Source: Thermodesulfobacterium sp. TA1 (lineage in GTDB: Bacteria; Desulfobacterota; Thermodesulfobacteria; Thermodesulfobacteriales; Thermodesulfobacteriaceae). Taken from it: a stretch of DNA of 64,000 nucleotides. Every line of letters begins with the position of its first letter. Within the stretch, counting starts at the first letter, position 1. A model generated the notes under the pieces. It was not told the DNA's origin. It was given only the letters and a program-made list of their open reading frames with translations, and did not search any database. The position numbers were made by a program, and so were the translations under genes. This document shows, one piece after another, positions 51,560 through 60,541 of this stretch. The stretch is taken from the NCBI RefSeq assembly GCF_008630935.1, contig NZ_CP043908.1:620001-684000 (forward strand), given 5' to 3'.

Positions 51560-51675
51560 ATTTTCCCACCTCTTAAAAAGTTTGCTTAATTATAATAATA
51601 AACTTAATTTCGTCAAGCTTATTGATCATGATGTGTGTTTACTATTTTTAAATGTCAGCCCCACTCCTCCGTTCC

Positions 51676-52833
51676 TTAGACATCAAATATTCTATCTGAA
51701 TATATAACCCTTCCCTCTCTCATTGTCATAACCACCCTCGCAAAGCTTTCTTCCATTTTCACTAGAATCAAGTCCGCATCCTTTCCTTCCTCAATACTTC
51801 CCTTTTTATCCAAATTCACCGCCTTTGCTGGATTGAGCGTGGCTAATTTTATCGCCTCATGAAGAGGAAGTATATCCTCTGTACTAAGCTTAAATATTGC
51901 TTGAATTAATGTTGATGGTGTATAATCTGAACATAGAATATTTGCATAGCCGAGTTTTATAAGCTCCCTTGCACTTAGGTTTCCATGATGAGATAAGCCT
52001 CTTAACGCGTTAGGTGATCCTACGCATACAGTCATCCCAAGCTCTTTGGCAGTTTTCGCTGCTTCTATGCTTGTGGGAAACTCTGAAACCGTTATCCCCC
52101 TTTCATAAACCCACCTAACTTTTTCTGCGCTGTCATCATCGTGGGAGATTAATGTCAATCCCTTTTCTCTGCATCTGATGAGAAACCGTTCAACTTTTTC
52201 TATGACACTGTCCCTCAAAGAAAGCTTCTCCTTTATTAGAAGGCTTACATCTTCTGATTTTATCTTGTAAGTCTTTTCTAAGTACTCTTTGTAATCCTTT
52301 TCTTTTTTGAACTGCCCTTGTCCTGGCGTGTGATCCATTATGGACAGGGCATCTATAGCGCGCTTTTCTATAAGTTCGCCAAGATAGTCTATACCCTTGA
52401 CATTGGTTAGTTCAAGCCTGGCGTGAATTTTGTGATTGGTCAAAAGCCTTGGTTTTAGCTTTAGGATGGTTTCTGCTAGCTTACTTGCCAGCTGATTGCT
52501 CCTTAGGCCTAACTCTTTGTCCGCAAAGGAAATAGCATGGAAGAAGGTAGTTATACCCCAAAGAGCTAATTTCCTGTCTAACTCCAAAATGGCCAACTCA
52601 AAGGGGAAAAAGGTATTTGGCCTTGGCTCCACTTCTTTTTCTATAGCATCGCTGTGAAGGTCTATCAGTCCAGGCAAAAGAAACATTCCCTTTGCCTTTA
52701 TTCTTTTTACGCTGTATTTTGGCTCCCCTTCTCCTACCTCTAAAATCTTTCCCTCACTTACAAGCACGTATCCTTGGTCTAAAACACCAAAGGGAGTAAT
52801 AACCTTTGACCCTTCAATCAAAAACTCACTCAT
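51676..52833 (-). CDS. phnM: alpha-D-ribose 1-methylphosphonate 5-triphosphate diphosphatase
   Basis: 385 residues, amidohydrolase family. FLLPGLIDLHSDAIEKEVEPRP gives the HxD-type metal site, and the later HKIHARLEL, LISHDDDSAEKVRW and CSDYTPSTLIQAI blocks fit PhnM. It removes pyrophosphate from the ribose triphosphate phosphonate to make the substrate of PhnJ. It overlaps phnL by 8 bases and is the last gene of the operon; no phnN or phnP follows. Confidence 0.94.
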   Translation of the reverse strand: MSEFLIEGSKVITPFGVLDQGYVLVSEGKILEVGEGEPKYSVKRIKAKGMFLLPGLIDLHSDAIEKEVEPRPNTFFPFELAILELDRKLALWGITTFFHAISFADKELGLRSNQLASKLAETILKLKPRLLTNHKIHARLELTNVKGIDYLGELIEKRAIDALSIMDHTPGQGQFKKEKDYKEYLEKTYKIKSEDVSLLIKEKLSLRDSVIEKVERFLIRCREKGLTLISHDDDSAEKVRWVYERGITVSEFPTSIEAAKTAKELGMTVCVGSPNALRGLSHHGNLSARELIKLGYANILCSDYTPSTLIQAIFKLSTEDILPLHEAIKLATLNPAKAVNLDKKGSIEEGKDADLILVKMEESFARVVMTMREGRVIYSDRIFDV

Positions 52834-53515
52834 ACTTTTTCACCTCCAAGACTTTATCAGCAATAGCTTTTAGATGAGCTTCGTTGTGGAATATACCTAT
52901 CATACCCACTTCTTCCTCTTTTAACTCCTTTAGAAGCTCAAGAACTATCCTTGCCGATTTTTCGTCCAAAGAGGCAGTAGGCTCGTCAAGAAGGAGAAGC
53001 CTTGGCTTCCATATTATGGCTCTAGCAATATTTACCCTTTGCTGTTCGCCTCCGCTAAAGGTAGAAGGATAAGCATCAAGGAGATTGGATGGTATACCAA
53101 GCCTCCTTAGGAGCCATCTAGCCCTTTCTCTCGCTTCTTTTTCATCCACACCAAAGTATCTCACAAGAGGCTCTGCCACTATATCCATTGCAGACACCCT
53201 GGGAATAACGCTGAAGAACTGGGATACGTATCCTATCTCTTTCCTTCTTAGCCTTATCATTTGCCAGTCGGGAGCTTTTTGTATAGGGACCAATCCGTAT
53301 TCATAAGAGTTGTAGAGAATATGGCCTTTTGTTGGTATGTATGTGCGGTATATGCACTTTAGGATACTGCTCTTGCCAGCCCCACTTGGCCCACAGAGAG
53401 CCAAAAACTCTCCTTTTTCCAACTCAAAGCTTATTCCGTTGATGCTCTCTATTAGTTTTTTTTGTCCTACCTTTATCTCAAACTTTTTGGATAAGTTTTC
53501 TACTCTCAAAAGCAT
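52826..53515 (-). CDS. phnL: C-P lyase complex ATPase subunit PhnL
   Basis: 229 residues, ABC ATPase. Walker A GPSGAGKSSILKCIY, signature FSGGEQQRVNIARAI and Walker B LLLLDEPTASLDEKSA are intact. PhnL joins PhnK as a dual-ATPase module on the C-P lyase core. It lies 10 bases after phnK and overlaps phnM by 8. Confidence 0.93.
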   Translation of the reverse strand: MLLRVENLSKKFEIKVGQKKLIESINGISFELEKGEFLALCGPSGAGKSSILKCIYRTYIPTKGHILYNSYEYGLVPIQKAPDWQMIRLRRKEIGYVSQFFSVIPRVSAMDIVAEPLVRYFGVDEKEARERARWLLRRLGIPSNLLDAYPSTFSGGEQQRVNIARAIIWKPRLLLLDEPTASLDEKSARIVLELLKELKEEEVGMIGIFHNEAHLKAIADKVLEVKKYE

Positions 53516-53525
53516 TTTTTCCCCT

Positions 53526-54371
53526 CTAAAGTTGAGATGATACTAAGAGTTGTGTGTATTCGTGCTGAGGATCGTTGAGTATCTGGTCAGTAAGCCCCAT
53601 CTCCACAATCCTCCCTAACTTCATCACAATAACCCTATCCGCTAAAAGGTTTATCACTCTCAAGTCGTGGGAAACAAAGATTATTGAAAGGTTTAGCTCT
53701 TGGTGAATTTTTCTTATCAGGTCAAGGACCCTTGCTTGCACGGAAAGGTCCAAACCTGTGGTTGGCTCGTCCAAGAGAAGGATGGATGGCTCGTTGGCTA
53801 GGGCTTTTGCTATCTGCACCCTCTGCTGCATTCCCCCGCTTAGGTTCCTAGGAAGGTCCTTCATCCTATGATTTGGAAACTCCATCTTTTCCAAAAGATA
53901 TTCAACTCTGTTTTTTATGGAGCTGTAGTTTCTCCAACCTGAGACAAGCAGGCTATCTGCCACATTGCCTGCGGCGCTTACGTTTGGATTTAGACCAAGC
54001 AGTGGATTTTGATAGACCACGCCTATGACTGTGTTTTTTAACATCCTTTTCTGATAGGAGTTCAGAGAGAAGAGATTTTTACCATTTACCCATTCCGCCC
54101 CTCTAACATCATAAAGATGAGCCTCTCCAAAGGTCGGTTCTATTTCAAAGTTTAGGAGTTTTATCACTGTGCTTTTTCCAGAACCGCTCTCTCCCAAGAT
54201 GCCTAAAATTTCCCCTTCGTAGAGTTCAAAGGACACATCAGCGCAGGCAACTACAGAGCTACATCTTCTGCAGATGTTTGTTTCTTGCTTTGGCCCTGTG
54301 ATAGAAAGACACTCTGGACAGCCTTTGCCGTGAATTTTAGTCAGATTAGAAACTCTTAGAACTACCCGCAT
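53526..54371 (-). CDS. phnK: C-P lyase complex ATPase subunit PhnK
   Basis: About 281 residues from ATG 54371, preceded by GGAGG nine bases before; the frame is open further, to an ATG at 54422, but that has no such site. Walker A GESGSGKSTVIKLL, signature LSGGMQQRVQIAKALA and Walker B ILLLDEPTTGLD are intact. Two cysteine pairs (GCPECLS and NICRRCS) lie in the inserted region before the Walker A, as in many PhnK proteins. It docks on the PhnGHIJ core. It overlaps phnJ by 26 bases. Confidence 0.92.
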   Translation of the reverse strand: MRVVLRVSNLTKIHGKGCPECLSITGPKQETNICRRCSSVVACADVSFELYEGEILGILGESGSGKSTVIKLLNFEIEPTFGEAHLYDVRGAEWVNGKNLFSLNSYQKRMLKNTVIGVVYQNPLLGLNPNVSAAGNVADSLLVSGWRNYSSIKNRVEYLLEKMEFPNHRMKDLPRNLSGGMQQRVQIAKALANEPSILLLDEPTTGLDLSVQARVLDLIRKIHQELNLSIIFVSHDLRVINLLADRVIVMKLGRIVEMGLTDQILNDPQHEYTQLLVSSQL

Positions 54372-55209
54372 GTTTGTTAGCCTCCATTCTTTTTTCACAG
54401 TAGCTTGTATCGGAGCAAGCATACAGTCTTCTTACAGTGCCGTCTTCCACTATCTCGTCTAAGAAGGTATCCGTAGCACCGCACTTGTAGCAAGCTTTGC
54501 CACTGAAGTCTTCCACTCTGAATTTGAAGTCTTCAAACTCCAGAGGTTCAACTGTTGTGTATGGGGGTACCGCGTATATTTTCTTCTCTCTTCCTGCTCC
54601 AAAGAGGAAGAGGTTGTCTGCCATATTGAGCCTTGGCACGTCCCACCTGGGTATAGGAGTTGGGTCCATGATGTAGCGTTTGTTTACCATGACCGGATAC
54701 CTAGCACCTATGGTTATCTCTCCGTATCTTAGAATATCCTCATAAAGGTAGAGATACATTTTGCCATAGTCCTTTTCCTCATGCATTCTTCTGGTTTCCT
54801 CTTCGCTTGGCTCAACAAGCCTTAGGGGCTCTGGATAGGGCACCTGAAGAACGAGGATTTGGTCTTGTCGTAAAGGTTCCTCCGGGATTCTGTGTCTGGT
54901 CTGGATGACGGTGGCTTTTGTGGTGTCCGTGGTTGTTTCTACTCCGGTCATGGCCTTGATGAACTTTTTTATGTTTACAGCGTTTACGCTGTAATCACAT
55001 CCTTGGTCTATGACCTTCAGCATGTCGTCAGGACCGATGATGGACAGAGTTATCTGAAGGCCTCCTGTACCCCAACCTTTGGCTATGGGAAGCTCTCTTG
55101 AGGCAAAGGGAACCTGATAGCCCGGTATGGATATGGCTTTTAAAATGGAGCGCCTTATCTCCCTTTTGGTGTTTTCATCTAAAAAGGCAAAATTGTAGCT
55201 AAGCCTCAT
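54346..55209 (-). CDS. phnJ: alpha-D-ribose 1-methylphosphonate 5-phosphate C-P lyase (radical SAM)
   Basis: 287 residues. The catalytic cysteine set has exactly the spacing known from E. coli PhnJ: CYKC, 21 residues, C, 5 residues (SDTSY), C, that is CX2CX21CX5C near residues 236-267. The glycine-bearing segment GYQVPFASRELPIAKGWGTGG is near the N-terminus. It cuts the C-P bond of the ribose methylphosphonate, giving methane and the cyclic phosphate when the substrate is methylphosphonate. It overlaps phnI by 4 bases (ATGA). Confidence 0.96.
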   Translation of the reverse strand: MRLSYNFAFLDENTKREIRRSILKAISIPGYQVPFASRELPIAKGWGTGGLQITLSIIGPDDMLKVIDQGCDYSVNAVNIKKFIKAMTGVETTTDTTKATVIQTRHRIPEEPLRQDQILVLQVPYPEPLRLVEPSEEETRRMHEEKDYGKMYLYLYEDILRYGEITIGARYPVMVNKRYIMDPTPIPRWDVPRLNMADNLFLFGAGREKKIYAVPPYTTVEPLEFEDFKFRVEDFSGKACYKCGATDTFLDEIVEDGTVRRLYACSDTSYCEKRMEANKHAGSSKSF

Positions 55210-56294
55210 CTTTTCACCTCTGCAAACTGGCTTTGTATCTTTCTTAGCCTGTCCAAATCGGATTGGAAGGTAACATAGTGAGGAAGCTTGTAGTGATTGG
55301 CAAAGCCCATAGAATCAACGCTATCTACGTGATAGAATACAAACTCGCTGTCTTGGGAGGGATGCTGTGGTTCTTGTGTTTGCATAGCCTTGTCTAAAAC
55401 AGCCATGCATATAGCCTTTGTTTCGTTATGTCCAAAACATGCACCGTATCCCAAGGAGAACTTAGGCATACCGTCCTGGCTTTCTATCTTTGCTACCAGT
55501 TCTACCTCTGTCACCTTCACCTCTCCAACATAAATCTCTTCTCCTGTGTAAGGATGAAGCACGCTCACTGGTGCATAACCTACTCTCAGCTCTGCCACGG
55601 TAGGATGTATGTCTCCGTAACCTCTCATGTTGGAGTAGCCTAAAAGCAAAAGTCCTCCTGTTTCTCCTCTGGCCATGTTCTGTAGAATGGCGCTTCTTGG
55701 GGGAGGAAATTTGCTGACCGCCTCCTTTGTAATATCCACAAACTCCGTAGATTGATAGGAGGGTGCATCTACAACAAGCCCCTCTTTCCTAAGAATCTCA
55801 ACAAGCTTGGGAAACTCAGTAGGAAGGTCTTCATCTCCTATCTCACCTAAGAGCTCCTCTATAAATTTCTTTCTTCTTTCCTCATCTTCTTCTAGAAGCT
55901 CAAACTTAAAGAGCCTAAGACAGTAGTCTGAGGTAGGTCCTAAGATCTGTCCTCCTGGGATGTCTTTGAAGGCGGCAGAGATCCTTCTTATTATCTTAAT
56001 CTTCTCCGTTTTGATAGGTAGGGAGTATCCCAAGCTGGGAAGGGTGTTCCTGATGGCTCTGAGAATAAAGGAAGCCTCAAGTATGTCTCCCGCCGCCTGC
56101 TTGATGGCTAGAGCAGCTATCTTTGGAGCGTAAAGGGAACCCTCAGACATAATTCTATCAACCAGGAAGTAAAGCTGTTCAGCTATCTGATCAACGGACA
56201 GTAGCTTTGACTTTCCCTTCAACCTCTGATACTCCAAAAGCTTACAAGCGTATTCTATAGCTTTTTCACCACCTCTAACCGCTACATAACCCAT
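55206..56294 (-). CDS. phnI: C-P lyase core subunit PhnI
   Basis: 362 residues. MGYVAVRGGEKAIEYACKLLEYQRL is the normal PhnI opening, and LGYSNMRGYGDIHPTVAELRVGYAPV is conserved. With PhnG, PhnH and PhnL it replaces the adenine of ATP by phosphonate. The start is 1 base after the phnH stop; the end overlaps phnJ. Confidence 0.95.
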   Translation of the reverse strand: MGYVAVRGGEKAIEYACKLLEYQRLKGKSKLLSVDQIAEQLYFLVDRIMSEGSLYAPKIAALAIKQAAGDILEASFILRAIRNTLPSLGYSLPIKTEKIKIIRRISAAFKDIPGGQILGPTSDYCLRLFKFELLEEDEERRKKFIEELLGEIGDEDLPTEFPKLVEILRKEGLVVDAPSYQSTEFVDITKEAVSKFPPPRSAILQNMARGETGGLLLLGYSNMRGYGDIHPTVAELRVGYAPVSVLHPYTGEEIYVGEVKVTEVELVAKIESQDGMPKFSLGYGACFGHNETKAICMAVLDKAMQTQEPQHPSQDSEFVFYHVDSVDSMGFANHYKLPHYVTFQSDLDRLRKIQSQFAEVKR

Positions 56295-56295
56295 T

Positions 56296-56880
56296 TCATA
56301 ACACCTCCTCTTTCACAGACCTGGGAATGCTTACTAACATTCCCTTTTTATCGACAAAAAAACAGTCTACTCCCAGAGGAAAGAGTTGATTCACTTGGGC
56401 AAGAGTTATGAACTCCTGCCGTGGCAGGCCCAAAAGGCTAACAAGTTTTTCCCCCTTAACTCCCGGCCCGGATAGTCTAAGAACAACCCCACTGTGTATT
56501 CCCTCTTGCACCTCTTCAACCAGGTAGATGACAGTAGCAGCCTTTTCTGGATTGCGAAGGTCCCCTACTTTGACATCCCAAAGTCTTTCATGCAAAGCCT
56601 CCGTTGCTATTACAAAATCGGCCTCTTTCATAGATAAAACTTTACTTTTAGTTAGCCAGACTATCTTTTCCTCTAAAACTTTGCTGTCTGGACCTACAAC
56701 ACAGAAGCTCGTCTGCCCGTCTATGAGCGTAAGAGCTATGGCCCCTAAGGGCCAAAACTTAGGACCTAAAAATTCGTAAAGGTCCTCTGACAACTCAAGA
56801 CTCTGAACTGTTCCCGGAAAGCTAATCGCCTTTAGCAAACCTCTAAAAACTCTTTGAGTGTAAAATACCTCTCCTTTCAT
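56296..56880 (-). CDS. phnH: C-P lyase core subunit PhnH
   Basis: 194 residues. TQRVFRGLLKAISFPGTVQSLEL, then ALTLIDGQTSFCVVG and VLRLSGPGVKGEKLVSLLGL, are PhnH blocks. It forms a dimer in the PhnGHIJ core and has no catalytic motif of its own. It is 6 bases after phnG. Confidence 0.93.
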   Translation of the reverse strand: MKGEVFYTQRVFRGLLKAISFPGTVQSLELSEDLYEFLGPKFWPLGAIALTLIDGQTSFCVVGPDSKVLEEKIVWLTKSKVLSMKEADFVIATEALHERLWDVKVGDLRNPEKAATVIYLVEEVQEGIHSGVVLRLSGPGVKGEKLVSLLGLPRQEFITLAQVNQLFPLGVDCFFVDKKGMLVSIPRSVKEEVL

Positions 56881-56886
56881 GTTTTT

Positions 56887-57309
56887 TCACCTTTTTACCA
56901 TAGTTTCAAACTGAACCTTAGTCTTTGCTATAAGCTTTCTTTCCTTTTCCCAAGCTTCTTCAATCTTCTTTTTCTCCTTGCTTAAAAATCGGTGGAGTTT
57001 TTTCTTTAGATTTTCCTCATCCGATTTAAAAACAGCTTCTAAGACAGCTATCGCAACAGCTTTCTCTTCCTCCTCTGCCAAAACCAAACCGTAGCCCTTA
57101 ATGCCCTTATACTCTACCTCTGCTTCAAAGACCAAGGCTTCTCCCAAACAGAACTCTACACCAAAGCAATCCTTAGCCTTTATCATCAAACATCCAGCCT
57201 GCGGTCCTTTCTTTACTTTGACCTCTTCCATTGAAAGCATCTTAAAGAAAATATTCAAAGATTTCTGATCCATCTTAACCACCACCTCTCTAAAGTCCAA
57301 ATCCATCAC
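56887..57309 (-). CDS. phnG: C-P lyase core subunit PhnG
   Basis: 140 residues. KGPQAGCLMIKAKDCFGVEFCLGEALVFEAEVEY carries the family core, represented by FCLGEALVFEAEV. The last 40 residues are a charged helix. PhnG belongs to the four-subunit core that starts the pathway. It overlaps phnE by 4 bases. Confidence 0.9.
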   Translation of the reverse strand: MMDLDFREVVVKMDQKSLNIFFKMLSMEEVKVKKGPQAGCLMIKAKDCFGVEFCLGEALVFEAEVEYKGIKGYGLVLAEEEEKAVAIAVLEAVFKSDEENLKKKLHRFLSKEKKKIEEAWEKERKLIAKTKVQFETMVKR

Positions 57310-58850
57310 ATAAACCTCCTTCTTAGATAGGCGGAAAAGTAGTCTATAATCAACAAGGTGAAGACTATCACTAGTATCATCGCAGACACCTTGTCGAACT
57401 CAAAAAGCTTTATCCTCATCACAAGCTCAAAACCTATTCCCCCTGCTCCTACCACCCCCATTACAGTGGCAGCCCTTACGTTTCTATCCAGTATGTAAAG
57501 ATTGTAGCTATTGAATAAAGGAAGTATCATAGGTATTATCGCGTGTCTTATGGTTTGAATTAGTCTGGCTCCCACAGCCTCCAAAGCCTCTATAGGCCTG
57601 TAGTCTAAGTCTTCTACTATTTCAGAATAAAATTTGGCTAAAAAACCCGTCGTATGTAAAGCTATTGCCAAAACACCTGCAAAGGGACCAAGTCCTACTG
57701 CGCTGACAAAAATCAAAGCAAGCACAAGCTCAGGAATAGCCCTCAAAAAGTTTACCATCTCTCGTAAAAGATTGGTTATGAAAGCATTATTTACCAAGTT
57801 TCTGGCCATTAGCATCCCCAATTGAACAGACAACAAAACCGCTATCGTTGTCCCAGTCAAAGCTATGGCTATAGTTTCAAGCATGAGCATAAGGTAAGTT
57901 TTCAGCTCACTAAAGTCGAGCTTGAGAAAGTCCCCAAGCAAGGGCAGTAGGTTTTTAAAGCCATTGATTAACTCTGAAGTGTCGATGGGTAAAAACTTCA
58001 AAGATAAAAGAGAAAGTATGAATATGGTCACAAGGACCATAACGTCCTTGGTCTTTGTGTGGTATGCCAAGAGCTTATACTGATATATATCGTTTCTGAG
58101 CTTGGCAGAAAGCCTGTCTATTATAGATACTACTATCAATATTACTACGAGTATACCGCCGACCTGAGGGTAGTTAAAGGACCTTATCTGACTAAAAAGC
58201 TCAATTCCAAGACCACCTGCTCCTACCACTCCTAAAACTATAGCCACTCTGATGTTATGATCTAGAAGATATAGGTTATATCCAACAAAAGAGGGAAGTA
58301 TCTGTGGTATTATGGCATATCTGAAGACCTGGATGCTATGACTACCTGTGGCCCGCAGAGCTTCCAAAGGTCTTGTATCTACACTCTCTATTGCTTCTGA
58401 ATAGAACTTGCCCAGAAGACCAACTGTGGAGATAGCAAGAGCTATAATTCCAGGCAAAGGTCCAATACCAAAGGACACCACCAAAACAAGCGCATAAAGA
58501 AGTTCCGGTATGGACCTTAAAAAAGTCACCAATCCACGAAAGATGTAGTAAATCAAAAGGTTTGGTGAAGTATTTCTGGCGGACAAAAAGCCTACCGGAA
58601 GGGAAATGAAACTTCCTATTATGGTTCCCCATAGGCCTATGACTATAGTCTGGACGGTAAGATTGATTATGTTTTCCACCCCACTAATCTTTGGGGGAAT
58701 CATTTCCCCAATTAGGGCTATAGAATTGGAAAAACCCTCCACCAGAGCGAATAGATCGAATTTAGAAAAACTAAAGGATAGATAAAGGGTTGCCAGAAAA
58801 AGGAACCACCACAGATGTTTCAAAGATAGGCTTGGGAGACTGTACTTCAA
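57306..58850 (-). CDS. phnE: phosphonate ABC transporter permease, fused double PhnE
   Basis: 514 residues, about twice the usual PhnE (about 260). Two full permease domains follow one another. Each has the EAA-type loop: ESVDTRPLEALRATGSHSIQVFRY near 165 and EDLDYRPIEALEAVGARLIQTIRH near 425, and each has a glycine-rich end (VLGVVGAGGLGIELFS and VMGVVGAGGIGFELVM). A fused dimer is expected to form the whole transmembrane pore. The start is TTG at 58850 with GAGGAGG six bases before it; this overlaps phnC by 80 bases. Confidence 0.93.
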   Translation of the reverse strand: MKYSLPSLSLKHLWWFLFLATLYLSFSFSKFDLFALVEGFSNSIALIGEMIPPKISGVENIINLTVQTIVIGLWGTIIGSFISLPVGFLSARNTSPNLLIYYIFRGLVTFLRSIPELLYALVLVVSFGIGPLPGIIALAISTVGLLGKFYSEAIESVDTRPLEALRATGSHSIQVFRYAIIPQILPSFVGYNLYLLDHNIRVAIVLGVVGAGGLGIELFSQIRSFNYPQVGGILVVILIVVSIIDRLSAKLRNDIYQYKLLAYHTKTKDVMVLVTIFILSLLSLKFLPIDTSELINGFKNLLPLLGDFLKLDFSELKTYLMLMLETIAIALTGTTIAVLLSVQLGMLMARNLVNNAFITNLLREMVNFLRAIPELVLALIFVSAVGLGPFAGVLAIALHTTGFLAKFYSEIVEDLDYRPIEALEAVGARLIQTIRHAIIPMILPLFNSYNLYILDRNVRAATVMGVVGAGGIGFELVMRIKLFEFDKVSAMILVIVFTLLIIDYFSAYLRRRFM

Positions 58851-59607
58851 AGTATACCTCCTCTAATTCTGTTTTGTAAAGATCTCTTGCCATGTCTAAG
58901 CTAAAGTCCGACTGAGGTCCGTCAAAGTATATTTTTCCATCCTTTAGGGCAACCACTCTATCAAACTCTTGAACGTAGTAGATCTGGTGAAGCACACAGA
59001 TCAGGGTTATACCTCTTTCTTTACTTATTTTTAGAAGCTGGTTTATTATCTTTCTGCTTGTACCTGGGTCTAAGTTGGAGATGGGCTCGTCTGCAAGTAA
59101 AACTTCCGGATCTTGCATAAGCGCTCGGGCTATGGCCACTCTTTGCTTTTGACCTCCGCTTAGTCTATCTGTCCTGACGTATGCTTGATCTGCAAGACCT
59201 ACATATTCCAGAAGATAGAGTGCCTTTTCTTTTACTTCTTTTGGAAAGAAACCTAAACTGGTCATGAGATAATCTATTCCTCTGTCGTATTTACCCAAAG
59301 CCCCCATCATCACATTTTCTAAGGCAGTCGCTCTTTCTACGAGGTTAAACTGCTGATAGATTTTTCCAATTTTTTTACGGATGTTTCGTAACATTTCTTT
59401 TTTACGAAAATCCACCTTTAAACCATCAAAATAGACTTCTCCCCCATCTGGGAGGACGAACCCGTTGATTATCCTCAAAAGGGTAGTCTTCCCAGAACCG
59501 CTGGGACCAATGAGAGTAACTACTTCCCCCTTCCTTACCTTTAAAGATACATCATTTAAAACCTTTTTCCCATTAAAGCTTTTGTTGATATAGCTAAGAG
59601 AAAGCAT
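58771..59607 (-). CDS. phnC: phosphonate ABC transporter ATPase
   Basis: 278 residues. Walker A GPSGSGKTTLLRIINGF, signature LSGGQKQRVAIARALMQDP and Walker B VLLADEPISNLDP are complete. It energises uptake of phosphonates together with PhnD and PhnE. The last 27 residues lie in the overlap with phnE. It is 13 bases after phnD. Confidence 0.93.
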   Translation of the reverse strand: MLSLSYINKSFNGKKVLNDVSLKVRKGEVVTLIGPSGSGKTTLLRIINGFVLPDGGEVYFDGLKVDFRKKEMLRNIRKKIGKIYQQFNLVERATALENVMMGALGKYDRGIDYLMTSLGFFPKEVKEKALYLLEYVGLADQAYVRTDRLSGGQKQRVAIARALMQDPEVLLADEPISNLDPGTSRKIINQLLKISKERGITLICVLHQIYYVQEFDRVVALKDGKIYFDGPQSDFSLDMARDLYKTELEEVYFEVQSPKPIFETSVVVPFSGNPLSIL

Positions 59608-59620
59608 CTTTACCCTCCGT

Positions 59621-60541
59621 TTATTTACTCTTTTGGGTATCTATAAATTTTTTTATTTTTTTTATAGTTTCATAGTCCGCATCTGACACAAGCTTATATC
59701 CTACTATCTTCCCATATCCTACCACTACATCCCTAGGCACTCTGGTAATAGACTTTCTTAGAGCTTCTTTTATTTTTTCTGGCAAGTCCTTCCTATAAGC
59801 CATAGGAGGACCTGGTATTTCTGGAGACATCCAGATAACTATGTTTTTTTCCTTTGTGATTTTGCCTTCTCTTAAGAGCTTGTCATAGGTGATGTCGTTG
59901 TCAGCTACTATATTCAACGTCTTTTTGAAGACCGCCAACTCTGCCGCATCGTGCGTTCCAACAAAACCTACATTTCTAAAGTAGGCTTTGGGATCCATAC
60001 CTGCTTTGGCCATATAGTAGAAAGGAACTGCGTATCCAGAAGTAGAGGCTGGGTCTGTGAAAGCAAAGCTGAATTTTCCTTTGTGTTTTTCAAGCTTTTC
60101 CCTTAAAATTTTCATACCGTTCTCACCCTCAAGTGGCCTATTAATTCCAAGTAACTGTGCCACTTCCTGAGTTGCCACAAGATAGGACCTGTAGGTTGTT
60201 CTTCCTTTCTCATCAATTCCCACAGCAAAAGCTTCCGCACCTGCTCTTTCGTTTGCCAATACGTAAGAAAAGGCTCCAAACCATGCAAAGTCTACCTTCT
60301 TTGCCCTCATAGCCTCAATAACTCCCGTGTAGTCAACCGCTGTAAACATCTCAATACACATTCCCATATCTTTTTCCATCCACTCCTTCATGGGCCTGTA
60401 GCGCTCAATCATGGATTTAGGTTCCTCTGCAGGTATGAGGCCCATCACTAAGCACTTCTTCTCTGCGGCATAGGATAGAGAAAGGCTCCAAAGCAGGCCT
60501 ACAAAAAGAACTAACAGCAAAGCTCTGAGCAGTCCTTTCAT
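59621..60541 (-). CDS. phnD: phosphonate ABC transporter, periplasmic binding protein
   Basis: 306 residues. A signal peptide (about residues 1-26, ending SLSYAAEKK) leads to the phosphonate-binding domain: GLIPAEEPKSMIERYRPM, DFAWFGAFSYVLANERA and FSFAFTDPASTSGYAVPFYYM. It is the first gene of the operon, with a strong ribosome site (AGGAGG) and the PHO-like box upstream. Confidence 0.94.
   Translation of the reverse strand: MKGLLRALLLVLFVGLLWSLSLSYAAEKKCLVMGLIPAEEPKSMIERYRPMKEWMEKDMGMCIEMFTAVDYTGVIEAMRAKKVDFAWFGAFSYVLANERAGAEAFAVGIDEKGRTTYRSYLVATQEVAQLLGINRPLEGENGMKILREKLEKHKGKFSFAFTDPASTSGYAVPFYYMAKAGMDPKAYFRNVGFVGTHDAAELAVFKKTLNIVADNDITYDKLLREGKITKEKNIVIWMSPEIPGPPMAYRKDLPEKIKEALRKSITRVPRDVVVGYGKIVGYKLVSDADYETIKKIKKFIDTQKSK

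Noticed and set aside
54372-54422. Longer PhnK start at 54422
   Set aside because: No ribosome site, 77-base overlap with phnJ, and ATG 54371 has GGAGG at the correct distance and begins like other PhnK proteins.
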